Origin: Fructobacillus papyriferae | GTDB lineage: Bacteria; Bacillota; Bacilli; Lactobacillales; Lactobacillaceae | Assembly: GCF_018437225.1 (NCBI RefSeq) | Contig: NZ_JAAMFI010000001.1 | Span: forward strand, 682,001 to 746,000 | Length of the DNA stretch: 64,000 bases | Reading direction: 5' to 3' | Shown: positions 42,599-51,331 of the stretch, one piece after another | Layout: each line of letters opens with the position of its first letter | How positions within the stretch are numbered: position 1 is the stretch's first letter | Made by a program: the position numbers and the translations under genes | The notes under the pieces: generated by a model | Seen by the model: only the letters and a program-made list of their open reading frames with translations | Told to the model about the DNA's origin: nothing | Database searches by the model: none

Positions 42599-43831
42599 TT
42601 ACTTCATCAATGACTGCACGTCACGCGCGATCATCAATTCTTCATCCGTTGGGACAACCAAAGTCTTGATCTTAGCGTCGTCAGCTGAGATGTCCGCTTC
42701 TTTCCGGCAACCTTCGTTCTTTTCAGCATCAATCTTAATACCGAAGTAACCAAGGCGGGCCACCACTTCTTCACGAACCCAATCCGCGTTTTCACCGATT
42801 CCAGCAGTGAAGACGATGGCATCTGCCCCGTCCATCTTGGCGATGTATTGGCCGATGTATGAAACAACACGGTCAACGAAGATGTTGATGGCCAATTCAG
42901 CCTTGTCGTTGTCCTTACGGGCAGCACGCAAGTCACGCATGTCAGATGACAATTCGGAGATTCCTTGCAAACCTGATTTCTTGTTCAAGACGGTCAACAT
43001 GTCGTCGTTGGACAAGTTTTCCTTTCCTTGAATGAAAGAAACCAGTGAGGCATCGACATCACCCGAACGAGTGGCCATTGTCACACCAGCTAGTGGTGTG
43101 AAGCCCATGGACGTATCAAATGACTTGCCATTCTTAACGGCGGTAATCGAAGCACCAGCACCCAGGTGGAGGGTGATCAACTTCAAATCGTCAAGCTTCT
43201 TACCCAAAAGTTCGGCTGCCTTACCGGCAACGTAACGGTGTGACGTTCCGTGGGCACCGTACTTACGAGCACCATACTTTTCGTAGTATTCATATGGCAA
43301 TGAGTAGAGGTAGTTCACCTTTGGCATACTTTGGTGGAAAGACGTGTCAAAGACAGCGACTTCCGTTGCCTGAGGCAAAAGCTTTTGAAAGACCCGAATC
43401 CCCATGGCATTGGCGGGATTATGCAATGGCGCATAATCAGCCAATTCGTCAATTTTAGCCAAAACGTCGTCTGTGATCAAAACAGACTGGTCAAAGTATT
43501 CACCACCAGCCACAACGCGGTGACCAACGCCAACGATTTCATTGAAATCGCCAATGATATCGAGCGAAGACAGCTGCTCTAACATCATGTTAATGGCCAC
43601 GCTGTGATCCTTGATGGCCGTTGTTGTTTGGAACTTGGCTTTTTGTCCCTTCACTTCGACTTGATCATTTTCTTCCGCCTTTTTATTGGCAGTGAACTTA
43701 ATCGTAAAGATGGCGTCTTCCATCCCAATTCGTTCGACCAATCCTTGGGCAATCACTTCTTCCTTTGGCATCTCCAACAATTGGAACTTTAATGAAGATG
43801 AACCAGCGTTAACGGCCATAATCTTTGCCAT
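42599..43831 (-). CDS. ackA: Acetate kinase
   Basis: AckA makes ATP and acetate from acetyl phosphate, the energy-yielding end of the phosphoketolase pathway when electron acceptors are available. 410 residues, slightly longer than typical. Both signatures are present: VNAGSSSLKFQL at the start and HLGAGASITAVKNGKSFDTSMG in the middle, with the catalytic-site region THGTSHRYV. It follows the YtxK-like gene, the usual lactobacillal order after comG. Confidence 0.97.
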   Translation of the reverse strand: MAKIMAVNAGSSSLKFQLLEMPKEEVIAQGLVERIGMEDAIFTIKFTANKKAEENDQVEVKGQKAKFQTTTAIKDHSVAINMMLEQLSSLDIIGDFNEIVGVGHRVVAGGEYFDQSVLITDDVLAKIDELADYAPLHNPANAMGIRVFQKLLPQATEVAVFDTSFHQSMPKVNYLYSLPYEYYEKYGARKYGAHGTSHRYVAGKAAELLGKKLDDLKLITLHLGAGASITAVKNGKSFDTSMGFTPLAGVTMATRSGDVDASLVSFIQGKENLSNDDMLTVLNKKSGLQGISELSSDMRDLRAARKDNDKAELAINIFVDRVVSYIGQYIAKMDGADAIVFTAGIGENADWVREEVVARLGYFGIKIDAEKNEGCRKEADISADDAKIKTLVVPTDEELMIARDVQSLMK

Positions 43832-43858
43832 GAATTTTCCACCTATCCTTAGTCTAAT

Positions 43859-44881
43859 CTACGCTTTTTCTTTATTCAGTTTACCCCAGTCACTTAAATC
43901 TTGCAAAAATTCTTCAAGTGCCTGACTCTCCTTAACGGATGGGTACTGGCCAAGCATTACCTCGGTCTTTGGCTTGGCGCCATTCTTGCGAATCACAAGG
44001 AGGGCCTTTTGCTGATTCTGCTGCTGGAAAAAGCTAGCTGGCAAAGTCAAGAAAGCCTTCAATTGCGCCTTTTGTGCAAAGAGTTTCAAAATACTTTCCC
44101 GCTTTTCACCAGACAAAATGTCTGCTGGCACAACTAAGTACGCCCAGCCGTCATCCTTCAATAAATCAATCGCCTTTTCGATCATCAAAAAGTGGGCATA
44201 GGACTTTCCATCCTGAAAAGCCGTCACCATTCCCTTAGGCGCTTCGCCTGGGTAGTATCCGATTGGCAGATCGCCAATAACGACATCCGATGGCAGTAGC
44301 TCACCTTCTGGCAAAGAGACGACATCCCCTAAGAAAAAGTCTGCCTGGTTGTCTTGCAACAAATCGGCAGAAACGGAAGCCAAAGCCAATTGTGGCTCGG
44401 CAATATCAATTCCAGTTGTTTTAACTTCAGCTTTTTTGGCTTGCAAAACTTCTTGGACTGTCCAAAGCAAGTTAGCCGATCCAACCGCCAAGTCCGTGAT
44501 TGTCGTAGCTTGGCCATTCGCCTTTTCAAGCTTAGCCGTTTTAGCCACCAAATCACCGACCAAATAACCAATCCCATCTGGGGTCAACTGGTCGTTTGCA
44601 GGCAATTGATCATCTTTATCAGCTTTTAAGATTAGGAGCTGTAAAAGATGCCTTTTTTCTTGAAAAGAAAAAGCCGACCACTTAATGGAAAAAAGTCCTT
44701 TCAAAGCCAGTTGGCTATCGGCTGAAAGAATTTCTTTGTCTTTTTCCGTAATTTCTTGTTCGTTCAAAGTCGATAGCACCTGAACCAAAGCTTGTCGCTG
44801 ATTAACCTGTTCATTTGCTTTCACTTGGTTGACCACCTCGTTGATGGCCGTGAATTGTTCTGGAATATTTACTTTTGTCAT
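43859..44881 (-). CDS. YtxK-like class I SAM-dependent methyltransferase
   Basis: A 340-residue protein related to N6-adenine DNA methylases but found as a conserved companion of comG and ackA in Firmicutes; its substrate is unknown. The SAM site is read as TDLAVGSANLLW and the catalytic motif as GDLPIGYYP, a variant of (D/N)PP(Y/W). It lies 27 bp from the comGG stop. The lack of a restriction partner argues against a restriction-modification role. Confidence 0.85.
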   Translation of the reverse strand: MTKVNIPEQFTAINEVVNQVKANEQVNQRQALVQVLSTLNEQEITEKDKEILSADSQLALKGLFSIKWSAFSFQEKRHLLQLLILKADKDDQLPANDQLTPDGIGYLVGDLVAKTAKLEKANGQATTITDLAVGSANLLWTVQEVLQAKKAEVKTTGIDIAEPQLALASVSADLLQDNQADFFLGDVVSLPEGELLPSDVVIGDLPIGYYPGEAPKGMVTAFQDGKSYAHFLMIEKAIDLLKDDGWAYLVVPADILSGEKRESILKLFAQKAQLKAFLTLPASFFQQQNQQKALLVIRKNGAKPKTEVMLGQYPSVKESQALEEFLQDLSDWGKLNKEKA

Positions 44882-44908
44882 ACCTTTATTTTAGCTTCTT
44901 TTAGATAC

Positions 44909-45214
44909 CTAAACAAGCTCGGGACGCAAAAGTGGCCGGCTGGCTTTCCGCCCGTTTAAAAAGGTGATCACCTGGTCTTGATCGATACGGTAATCCAGGC
45001 CAAATAACCGCCCCTGTTCTTGACCATTTTCAGCAAAATCCTTGGAGGCGCGAAGTTGAATGGTGTCGATTTGCTGGCGTTTCTGAACAGCTCGAATGCC
45101 TGCCACTTCTTCTGCAAAAAGTCGAGCTTGAAAGAGATACGTTAAAGACATAGCAGCCAAAATCACCAACGTTGGCAAAAGCACGTACCCTTTTTTGACC
45201 TTAGTTCCGACCAT
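44909..45214 (-). CDS. comGG: Competence minor pseudopilin, ComGG-like
   Basis: A 101-residue protein with a hydrophobic N-terminal helix (GYVLLPTLVILAAMSLTYLF) and no other recognisable domain. It is called by position as the seventh comG gene and overlaps comGF by 14 bp. ComGG proteins are very divergent, so the name rests on synteny. Confidence 0.7.
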   Translation of the reverse strand: MVGTKVKKGYVLLPTLVILAAMSLTYLFQARLFAEEVAGIRAVQKRQQIDTIQLRASKDFAENGQEQGRLFGLDYRIDQDQVITFLNGRKASRPLLRPELV

Positions 45215-45650
45215 CTGCTTCCTCCGTTATGCGTGGTAAAAATAGTAAACCTTTCAATTCCAACCCATGCCGACTTCGGGCCCGGAGTTCTTGATAACTC
45301 CCGTGATCGATAACAGCAAAAGATCGGATGTTTCCCAACACGACCATTCGCCCATTGTGTCGACCGTCCACAACCAGCTGGTTCTTGTGTTGTTGTAGCC
45401 GCCTGTCATCTTGTTGATCCCCTTCTTTTACGATCACTATCCGCTTTCTTTCGACCCGCTTTAGCCTGTAGCCCTGGTCTTGTAGCTGCTGACAAGCAAC
45501 CTGCAGGCTTTCAGGTCCTAGATTCGGCTCAGAAGCGTGAAAAGCCTGGTGAAGATTGGCCAAACCAAAGAAGACAAGGCAGGCCACAATCAGAGCCAAA
45601 ACAACTTCGACCAAGGTAAAAGCTGGCCGACCGCCGTTAATCCTTTGCAT
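45201..45650 (-). CDS. comGF: Competence minor pseudopilin ComGF
   Basis: 149 residues with a prepilin-like start (GGRPAFTLVEVVLALIVACLVF); the residue before Phe is Ala rather than Gly. The C-terminal half has the ComGF block with IVIVKEGDQQD. It overlaps comGE and comGG. Confidence 0.85.
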   Translation of the reverse strand: MQRINGGRPAFTLVEVVLALIVACLVFFGLANLHQAFHASEPNLGPESLQVACQQLQDQGYRLKRVERKRIVIVKEGDQQDDRRLQQHKNQLVVDGRHNGRMVVLGNIRSFAVIDHGSYQELRARSRHGLELKGLLFLPRITEEADGRN

Positions 45651-45867
45651 GTGCTTTCTCCTTTTCCAGGTATTGATTCCAGTCCTTTAACGCCCGTTCT
45701 TTTTCCGAAAGCGCCTGCTTCAACGCTTCTTGTGCGGCTGCCTTTTGGACACGGTGCTGTTCTAACAAACTTTGTTCCAACAATACTGCACCCGTTAACA
45801 CTGTTAGCGCAAGCAGTGACTCAGCCAGCACAAAGGCCGGTCGTTCACATCTCTTTAAAATAAACAT
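45637..45867 (-). CDS. comGE: Competence minor pseudopilin, ComGE-like
   Basis: About 76 residues from the ATG at 45867, which follows a strong GGAGGGG. An in-frame extension to 46005 overlaps comGD and is not needed. The start has a pilin-like hydrophobic helix (RPAFVLAESLLALTVLTGAVLL); the rest is a charged helix. Called by position between comGD and comGF. Confidence 0.7.
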   Translation of the reverse strand: MFILKRCERPAFVLAESLLALTVLTGAVLLEQSLLEQHRVQKAAAQEALKQALSEKERALKDWNQYLEKEKAHAKD

Positions 45868-46252
45868 CCCCTCCTCCAAAAACGATAACGAACCGTAAGC
45901 GCTGCCTCCCTTTCGTCCAGTAAACGGATTGGGGTGCGATAAAGCCACTTTCCTGTACCTTGATCGTCCGGCTTTTCTCAATTTGGTAGCCCCGGGGGTA
46001 GGCAATGTGCCGACCGGAAACGTCTAAACCATCACTTGCAAAGTCAAGCATCTGCTGCTCGTTTTGAACCTGTGCCCGCTTCTTCGCCTGATCAAATGAT
46101 TGAATGACCGCGCGTTCAAAGTCTTTTTGGCTCGGTCGAAAAAAGCCAGCACCCGGACGAAATTGCAACCCCAATAGCAAAAGGAGCGCTACCAAACTCA
46201 ACACGATCACCGACTCAACCAAGGTAAACGCTTCCCTAGGCCTTTGCTTCAT
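45845..46252 (-). CDS. comGD: Competence minor pseudopilin ComGD
   Basis: 135 residues with a type IV pilin-like N terminus (REAFTLVESVIVLSLVALLLL) and a GspH-like C-terminal part. Ala stands before the Phe where Gly is usual. It overlaps comGC by 17 bp and comGE by 23 bp. Confidence 0.85.
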   Translation of the reverse strand: MKQRPREAFTLVESVIVLSLVALLLLLGLQFRPGAGFFRPSQKDFERAVIQSFDQAKKRAQVQNEQQMLDFASDGLDVSGRHIAYPRGYQIEKSRTIKVQESGFIAPQSVYWTKGRQRLRFVIVFGGGDVYFKEM

Positions 46253-46577
46253 GACCCTGAATACTGATCTTCAGCTGCTTAGCCTTTTCCAACTGGGCCT
46301 CCGTCAAATAATCTTCTTTCTTAAGATCAGCAAAAGAGACGGACTGTTGCCCAGGGTGATCATTCAGATACAAATCAACTTGCGTTTGTACCGTACCGAC
46401 CATGGCTTTCCGGTGCGTTGCTTCTGCCTTATCCCGCTGTTTATTCAGATTTGGCAGTATCAGCAGCATGAGCAAGGCAATGATGAAGAGGACAACCGTC
46501 GCTTCAATTAGTGTAAAACCAGGCTGCGCTTTTTTCAGAAAATGACTTTTCTTTATTAACTTCGTTTGGTTCTTCAT
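46236..46577 (-). CDS. comGC: Competence major pseudopilin ComGC
   Basis: The major subunit of the transformation pilus. 113 residues with a canonical prepilin peptidase site, QPGFTLIEATVVL (cleavage between G and F, glutamate at +5), and a hydrophobic helix ending in LPNLNKQRDKAE. It overlaps comGB by 4 bp. ComC, the peptidase, is not in the window. Confidence 0.95.
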   Translation of the reverse strand: MKNQTKLIKKSHFLKKAQPGFTLIEATVVLFIIALLMLLILPNLNKQRDKAEATHRKAMVGTVQTQVDLYLNDHPGQQSVSFADLKKEDYLTEAQLEKAKQLKISIQGHEAKA

Positions 46578-47614
46578 ACTTGATAACCTCCTAGATTTTG
46601 GTACAAGGGTAGTAACATCGCCAAGTAAAGCAGCACAATTGTCAGACCAATCAGTCCAAATAAAATCGGTTGCAGCAAAGCAAAAGCCCGTTTCGCCGTT
46701 CGATCAAAAGTGGCTAACTCCAACTTGGCGTAATAAGACAAATAAGCAGCTAACGTTTTTGAATCAAATCCCCGTGTTAGGTATGCCGCCAATCCCGGTT
46801 GAAGATAGGATTGCTGGTTCAACCAGGAAGCTAATTCGCCACCGGCCTGTAAATGTTGCTGGGCTGAGCGAGCCAATTCCTGACTAAAATGTGCCTTTTT
46901 GGATGGCTGAACAGAAAAATGATCAATTAAACCGGCCAAGGTCAAACCCGCACCCAAAAAAATGGCTAAGTTCTCCGCCAAAAGGCCAGTCAATAAGGGC
47001 TTTTCAAGCGGTCTCACCAGACGCAAAGCAGCCAGTAACCGCCATCTTTGCAGTGGACTTTGCCGCATCAGATACAGATAGAAGAGGACCAAGGTCAACC
47101 CGAGCAAGACAATTAAACCAAACAAGCCATGGAGCGCCCAGAGCACCCCATTTCCATTCGCTTGCTTGCTAGACATGCCCGACAACTGGTCGAAGACTGG
47201 ATAAAGGGTCCTTTCCAAACCAAGCACCATCAAAAACAACAAAGCCATTAGAAAAAGCGGATAAGTCAGTGCCTGCTTCAGCTGTCGTTGATAGTTTGAA
47301 AGACGATCGACTTTTTCGACCAGGAGCCCAAGCGTCTGATCAAAGCGGCCGTGCTGCTTGGCTAATGCCAGATAGCTAACAAAGTTTTCGGACAAAAGAC
47401 CAGCAAAAGCCTGTGAAAAATCACTACCGACCGAAAAAGCACGCTGCACTTCGCTAATCTGATCGGACCAATTCGGATGTCCGCTTTTAATCATGTCCAA
47501 GGCCTGCGGCAAAGCATAGCCAGCCGTCGTTAGCTCGGACAGTTCGGACAATAACACGGCCTGTTCTCTTTGCTTCAACCGCTTTCTTCTTTTATTTACC
47601 ATCTTCTTCTCCAT
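46574..47614 (-). CDS. comGB: Competence pilus inner membrane protein ComGB
   Basis: A GspF/PilC-type platform protein of 346 residues with two T2SSF domains and about three membrane segments (LTYPLFLMALLFLMVL; GLFGLIVLLGLTLVLFYLYL; the C-terminal segment). It links the ComGA ATPase to the growing pseudopilus. It overlaps comGA by 23 bp. Confidence 0.93.
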   Translation of the reverse strand: MEKKMVNKRRKRLKQREQAVLLSELSELTTAGYALPQALDMIKSGHPNWSDQISEVQRAFSVGSDFSQAFAGLLSENFVSYLALAKQHGRFDQTLGLLVEKVDRLSNYQRQLKQALTYPLFLMALLFLMVLGLERTLYPVFDQLSGMSSKQANGNGVLWALHGLFGLIVLLGLTLVLFYLYLMRQSPLQRWRLLAALRLVRPLEKPLLTGLLAENLAIFLGAGLTLAGLIDHFSVQPSKKAHFSQELARSAQQHLQAGGELASWLNQQSYLQPGLAAYLTRGFDSKTLAAYLSYYAKLELATFDRTAKRAFALLQPILFGLIGLTIVLLYLAMLLPLYQNLGGYQV

Positions 47615-48530
47615 TCGTTGTCATCCCCCAATCAACCCGAACAAAGGCCGCAGCCAAGTGACCAGCCCCATCTGGCTCTAACCACTGGTACATAGTCGAG
47701 ACCAAAGCTTCTTTGACCAAAACTTCTGGCAAACCAAGTTCCACCAGACGAGACAATACCTGCTCCGCCGAATTGGCATGAATCGTCGTCAAGACCAAGT
47801 GTCCTGACAAAGCGGCCTGCAAAGCCGCCTCGGCTGTTTTACCATCCCGAGTCTCCCCAATCACCAAAATATCGGGCCGATGGCGCAAAGCAACTTTGAT
47901 CAAATCCTGATAATCAACGCCCGCCTGCTCGTTGACCTGCAGCTGCAAAAAACTCTCTTGCGCCACCTCGACTGGGTCTTCAACCGTCAGCACCACTTTG
48001 TCCTTTGCCCATTCTTGAAGCAAAGCATATAAGGTGCTCGTTTTCCCCGAGCCAGTCGGCCCGGCAATGGCAAAGAGTCCAGCCCGAGGCACCCGTGCAA
48101 CAAGTTTTCGCCAAGCTGCACCATCGACAAAGCGGCCTTTTCTCTTTCCATCATCAATTAAACGTAAGACCACACTTTCCCGATCTAAATAATCGCCGAC
48201 TGAAGATAGCCGCACGAACCGCCCCTCAAATTCAAAACGACCCAACTGCGGCCGCCTGTTTTCCGCCAGATCTAACTGGGCCCAATACTTCATTAAGGCA
48301 ATCAACGATTGGGCAAAGTCGCTGCTGACCTTGGCCACTGTGACAAAGCAATTACGCTGCTGACCAGACAGCAGATAACCGTCTCGTTTTGGCAAAAAAT
48401 ACAAATCCGAATACCCGGCGGAAAAGGCCAAACAGAGTAATTCACGTAAATACTTTGGCACTGACTGACCGTCTGCCGACAAGCCCTGCACGTTCACGTC
48501 CAAAAGATTCGAGCGCTGCTTTTCTTCCAT
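47592..48530 (-). CDS. comGA: Competence pilus assembly ATPase ComGA
   Basis: The GspE/PilB-type secretion ATPase that powers pseudopilus assembly for DNA uptake. From the ATG at 48530 (GAAGGGGG upstream) the protein has 312 residues; the frame extends 29 codons further without a ribosome binding site. Walker A is GPTGSGKTST, the Asp box VLTVEDPVE, Walker B ILVIGETRD and the His box ALSGHLVLTTIHAN. It is the first gene of the seven-gene operon. I saw no clear competence-sigma box upstream. Confidence 0.95.
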   Translation of the reverse strand: MEEKQRSNLLDVNVQGLSADGQSVPKYLRELLCLAFSAGYSDLYFLPKRDGYLLSGQQRNCFVTVAKVSSDFAQSLIALMKYWAQLDLAENRRPQLGRFEFEGRFVRLSSVGDYLDRESVVLRLIDDGKRKGRFVDGAAWRKLVARVPRAGLFAIAGPTGSGKTSTLYALLQEWAKDKVVLTVEDPVEVAQESFLQLQVNEQAGVDYQDLIKVALRHRPDILVIGETRDGKTAEAALQAALSGHLVLTTIHANSAEQVLSRLVELGLPEVLVKEALVSTMYQWLEPDGAGHLAAAFVRVDWGMTTNGEEDGK

Positions 48531-48583
48531 CGTTTCGTCCCCCTTCACCTTAATAACACGAAATAAAATATTTTTTGCCACAC

Positions 48584-48612
48584 AAAAAAAGCCGGACCGA
48601 AGTCCGACTTTT
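48584..48612 (-). terminator. Terminator after folD
   Basis: GCCGGAC-CGAA-GTCCGAC stem with seven T on the minus strand. It separates folD from comGA. Confidence 0.85.
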
Positions 48613-48716
48613 ATCATTACCGATTAAAACTGTGCCGATGCAGCTCAGCCACTAAGTCGTTGTAAGAGCAACCGGGTACGAAGCCAATTAGCAACGAACA
48701 CAGCCTGCCAGTTCCT

Positions 48717-49562
48717 TTATTTTGCTTGTTCCAGCGCCGCTTCCATCGTCGACTCCAAAAGAGTGGCAATCGTCATCGGCCCAACGCCCCCAGGCACCGG
48801 GGTCAGCCAGCCGGCCTTATCGGCCGCAGCCGCCTCAACATCCCCGCAAGCTTTGCCGTCAACTAAGTTCATTCCCACGTCGATGACAACCGCCCCTTCT
48901 TTGATCTGCGAAGCCTTGATAAAGCCGGGAATCCCGACGCCGACCACGATGATGTCCGCTTCGGCCAGTAAATTATTCAGCGTTTCTTCTTTCGTGTAGC
49001 GGTGCGCCACCGTCACGGTCGCATCGGCGTTTAAGAGCAAAGCCGCCATCGGACGACCAAATAATTGCGAGCGGCCCACTACGACGGCGCGTTTACCCCG
49101 GGGATCGATATCGTAGTAGTTGAGCAAGGTCATGACACCCTTGGGGGTTGCCGCCACCGGATAGTTACCGGCTTCGTTGGCAAATAAGCGTCCCTGGTTG
49201 GTCACACCAAGCCCATCGACGTCTTTTTCCGGTGCGACCTTGGCAAAAATCGCCGCGTCATCGACTTCCTTTGGTAGTGGGGCTTGAATCAAAATTCCAG
49301 ATACCGAAGCGTCCTGGTTCAGTTTGGCCACGATTTTCTCGACCGACTCAGTCGTTGCATCGGCCGAAACCGCGATATCCCGGGTTTCAATACCGACCTT
49401 GGCGGCTGCCTTCTGCTTCATGCCAACGTACAAACGAGAGCCGTCATCTGCTGGATCAAAAACCACGGCCAACGTAGGCTTCAGACCCGATGCCGCTAAT
49501 TCCGTCGTTAATTGCTCGCGCAAGGCTTTGGCTACTGCTTTTCCATCTAAAATCTGAACCAT
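48717..49562 (-). CDS. folD: Methylenetetrahydrofolate dehydrogenase / methenyl-THF cyclohydrolase
   Basis: A bifunctional one-carbon enzyme using NADP. 281 residues. The catalytic lysine is in YVGMKQKAAAKVGI, the Q/D pair in LIQAPLPKEVDD, and the NADP-binding loop reads VVGRSQLFGRP where most homologues have VxGxP. The C-terminal PVPGGVGPMT is standard. It is followed by a terminator. Confidence 0.95.
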   Translation of the reverse strand: MVQILDGKAVAKALREQLTTELAASGLKPTLAVVFDPADDGSRLYVGMKQKAAAKVGIETRDIAVSADATTESVEKIVAKLNQDASVSGILIQAPLPKEVDDAAIFAKVAPEKDVDGLGVTNQGRLFANEAGNYPVAATPKGVMTLLNYYDIDPRGKRAVVVGRSQLFGRPMAALLLNADATVTVAHRYTKEETLNNLLAEADIIVVGVGIPGFIKASQIKEGAVVIDVGMNLVDGKACGDVEAAAADKAGWLTPVPGGVGPMTIATLLESTMEAALEQAK

Positions 49563-49671
49563 TTTGCTTCCTTATCTCGCCCATTTTGATGAACTGTTGT
49601 AAAATAACGTTATTATCTATTTTAGCAGAAGCATTTTTCCAAAACTAGCTCAGTAAAGCAAAGGAGACACC

Positions 49672-50148
49672 ATGGCCGATCAACGCATTTCTTGGGACCA
49701 GTACTTCATCGCACAGTCCGCCATTCTCTCAACCCGCTCAACTTGTACCCGCCGCCACGTTGGTGCCATTTTGGTGAAAGACAACCGCATTATCGCATCC
49801 GGCTACAACGGTGCCGTTTCCGGCACGCCCCACTGTACCGAAATTGGGGATTACATTGTCGACGGCCACTGTATTCGGGCCGTTCACGCCGAACAAAACG
49901 CCCTAATGCAAGCCGCGGCCATGGGCATTCCAGTCGAAGGATCGACCCTTTACGTGACCGATGCCCCCTGCGTCTTTTGTACCAAGCTCCTGCTTCAGGC
50001 CGGGATCAAGAAAATCAATTTCATGCGCGATTACCGCAACGACGCGTTCGCCGAAAACCTCTTGTCAGAAAAGCAGGTGCCACTCGTCCAAGTACCCTTT
50101 GAGGCAGAAACAGCTGACCAAATCAATTTGGCCCAATTTATCAAATAA
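49672..50148 (+). CDS. comEB: dCMP deaminase (ComEB)
   Basis: Zinc enzyme turning dCMP into dUMP, the substrate of thymidylate synthase. 158 residues with the catalytic HAEQNAL and zinc-binding PCVFCTK motifs and an extra Cys/His pair near TPHCTE. AAAGGAG precedes the ATG. It lies apart from comEA/comEC and directly before thyA, which consumes its product. Confidence 0.95.
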   Translation: MADQRISWDQYFIAQSAILSTRSTCTRRHVGAILVKDNRIIASGYNGAVSGTPHCTEIGDYIVDGHCIRAVHAEQNALMQAAAMGIPVEGSTLYVTDAPCVFCTKLLLQAGIKKINFMRDYRNDAFAENLLSEKQVPLVQVPFEAETADQINLAQFIK

Positions 50149-50181
50149 AAAAGACTGACTTTCACTCTGCCAGTCTTTTTT
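50147..50181 (+). terminator. Terminator after comEB
   Basis: AAAAAAGACTG and CAGTCTTTTTT arms with T run directly at the stop codon. Confidence 0.85.
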
Positions 50182-50268
50182 ATTGGAAAGCATTCTTTTT
50201 TATCTTGTAAAAGTTCCAAAAGTTCTGCATACTGAATAAAAGAATTAGCATGAAATTGAGGTTGTAAA

Positions 50269-51231
50269 ATGAGCAAGAATGAAGAACAATACCTGAATTT
50301 GGCCCAACGCATTTTGGACGAAGGCCACGCAAAGGGTGACCGGACCGGGACCGGAACCTACTCGATTTTCGGAACACAGATGCGCTTTGATCTATCCGAA
50401 GGCTTCCCAATGTTGACGACTAAGAAGGTCTTCTTCAAGCTTATCAAATCCGAGTTGCTCTGGTTCTTGCGCGGGGACAACAACATTCGTTTCTTGCTCC
50501 AGCACAACAACCACATTTGGGACGAATGGGCCTTCCAGCAATGGGTTGAATCTTCTGACTACGATGGTCCTGACATGACCAACTTCGGTTTGCGTTCCGA
50601 GCAAGACCCCGAATTCAAGGCCGAATACTTGAAGCAAAAGGACCGCTTCGTCCAATTGATTCTAGAAGACGACGACTTCATGGAAAAGTTCGGTTACATC
50701 GGTGAAGTCTATGGAAAGCTCTGGCGCTCATGGGCATCGGTTAAGCCTGGCGGCCAAGAAGTCGATCAGATCAGCAACTTGATTGAACAAATCAAGAAAA
50801 ACCCGAACTCCCGCCGCCTCATCTTGACGGCCTGGAACGCGGAAACGACGCCAGAGGCACCATTGCCATCTTGCCACGTTCTGTCCCAGTTCTACGTGGC
50901 CGATGGTAAGCTGTCCGCCCAACTCTACCAGCGCTCCGGCGACTTCTTCTTGGGCGTGCCATTCAACATTGCCTCCTACTCACTGCTGATTCACATGATT
51001 GCAGCGCAGACTGGCCTAGAAGTCGGTGACTTCGTCCACACGATTGGCGATACCCACATCTATAAGAACCATGTCGAGCAAGTCGAGGAGCAACTCTCTC
51101 GGCCAATGCATGACCTGCCAAAAATCTGGCTGAACCCAGAAGTAAAATCCATCTTTGATTACACGATGGACGACATCAAGCTGGTTGACTATGAATCGGA
51201 ACCCGCCATCAAGGCCCCAGTTGCGGTTTAA
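50269..51231 (+). CDS. thyA: Thymidylate synthase
   Basis: Methylates dUMP to dTMP with methylene-THF. 320 residues, the longer lactobacillal type with an insert of about 50 residues after position 85. The catalytic cysteine is in [12 protein letters not shown] (elsewhere LPPCH), with the phosphate-binding arginines at DRTGTGT and [12 protein letters not shown] lies 8 bases before the ATG. The dihydrofolate reductase gene that often follows is absent here. Confidence 0.97.
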   Translation: MSKNEEQYLNLAQRILDEGHAKGDRTGTGTYSIFGTQMRFDLSEGFPMLTTKKVFFKLIKSELLWFLRGDNNIRFLLQHNNHIWDEWAFQQWVESSDYDGPDMTNFGLRSEQDPEFKAEYLKQKDRFVQLILEDDDFMEKFGYIGEVYGKLWRSWASVKPGGQEVDQISNLIEQIKKNPNSRRLILTAWNAETTPEAPLPSCHVLSQFYVADGKLSAQLYQRSGDFFLGVPFNIASYSLLIHMIAAQTGLEVGDFVHTIGDTHIYKNHVEQVEEQLSRPMHDLPKIWLNPEVKSIFDYTMDDIKLVDYESEPAIKAPVAV

Positions 51232-51242
51232 CAAATGAAAAG

Positions 51243-51281
51243 AACGCCCGACGACCGATGGAGGTGGTGGGGCGTTTTTTT
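51243..51281 (+). terminator. Terminator after thyA
   Basis: AACGCCC (51243-51249) pairs with GGGCGTT (51270-51276), then T7. Confidence 0.75.
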
Positions 51282-51289
51282 GGACAAGG

Positions 51290-51325
51290 AAAAAAGGCCC
51301 GTTCTTTCCAGCTGGGGCCTTTTTT
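51290..51325 (-). terminator. Terminator after the nuclease gene
   Basis: AAAAAAGGCCC and GGGCCTTTTTT arms with T run on minus, just past the nuclease stop at 51332. Confidence 0.8.
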
Positions 51326-51331
51326 GTTTGA

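Noticed and set aside
48531-48617. Competence sigma factor box upstream of comGA
   Set aside because: No clear match to TACGAATA or a SigH-type element was seen between the folD terminator and comGA.
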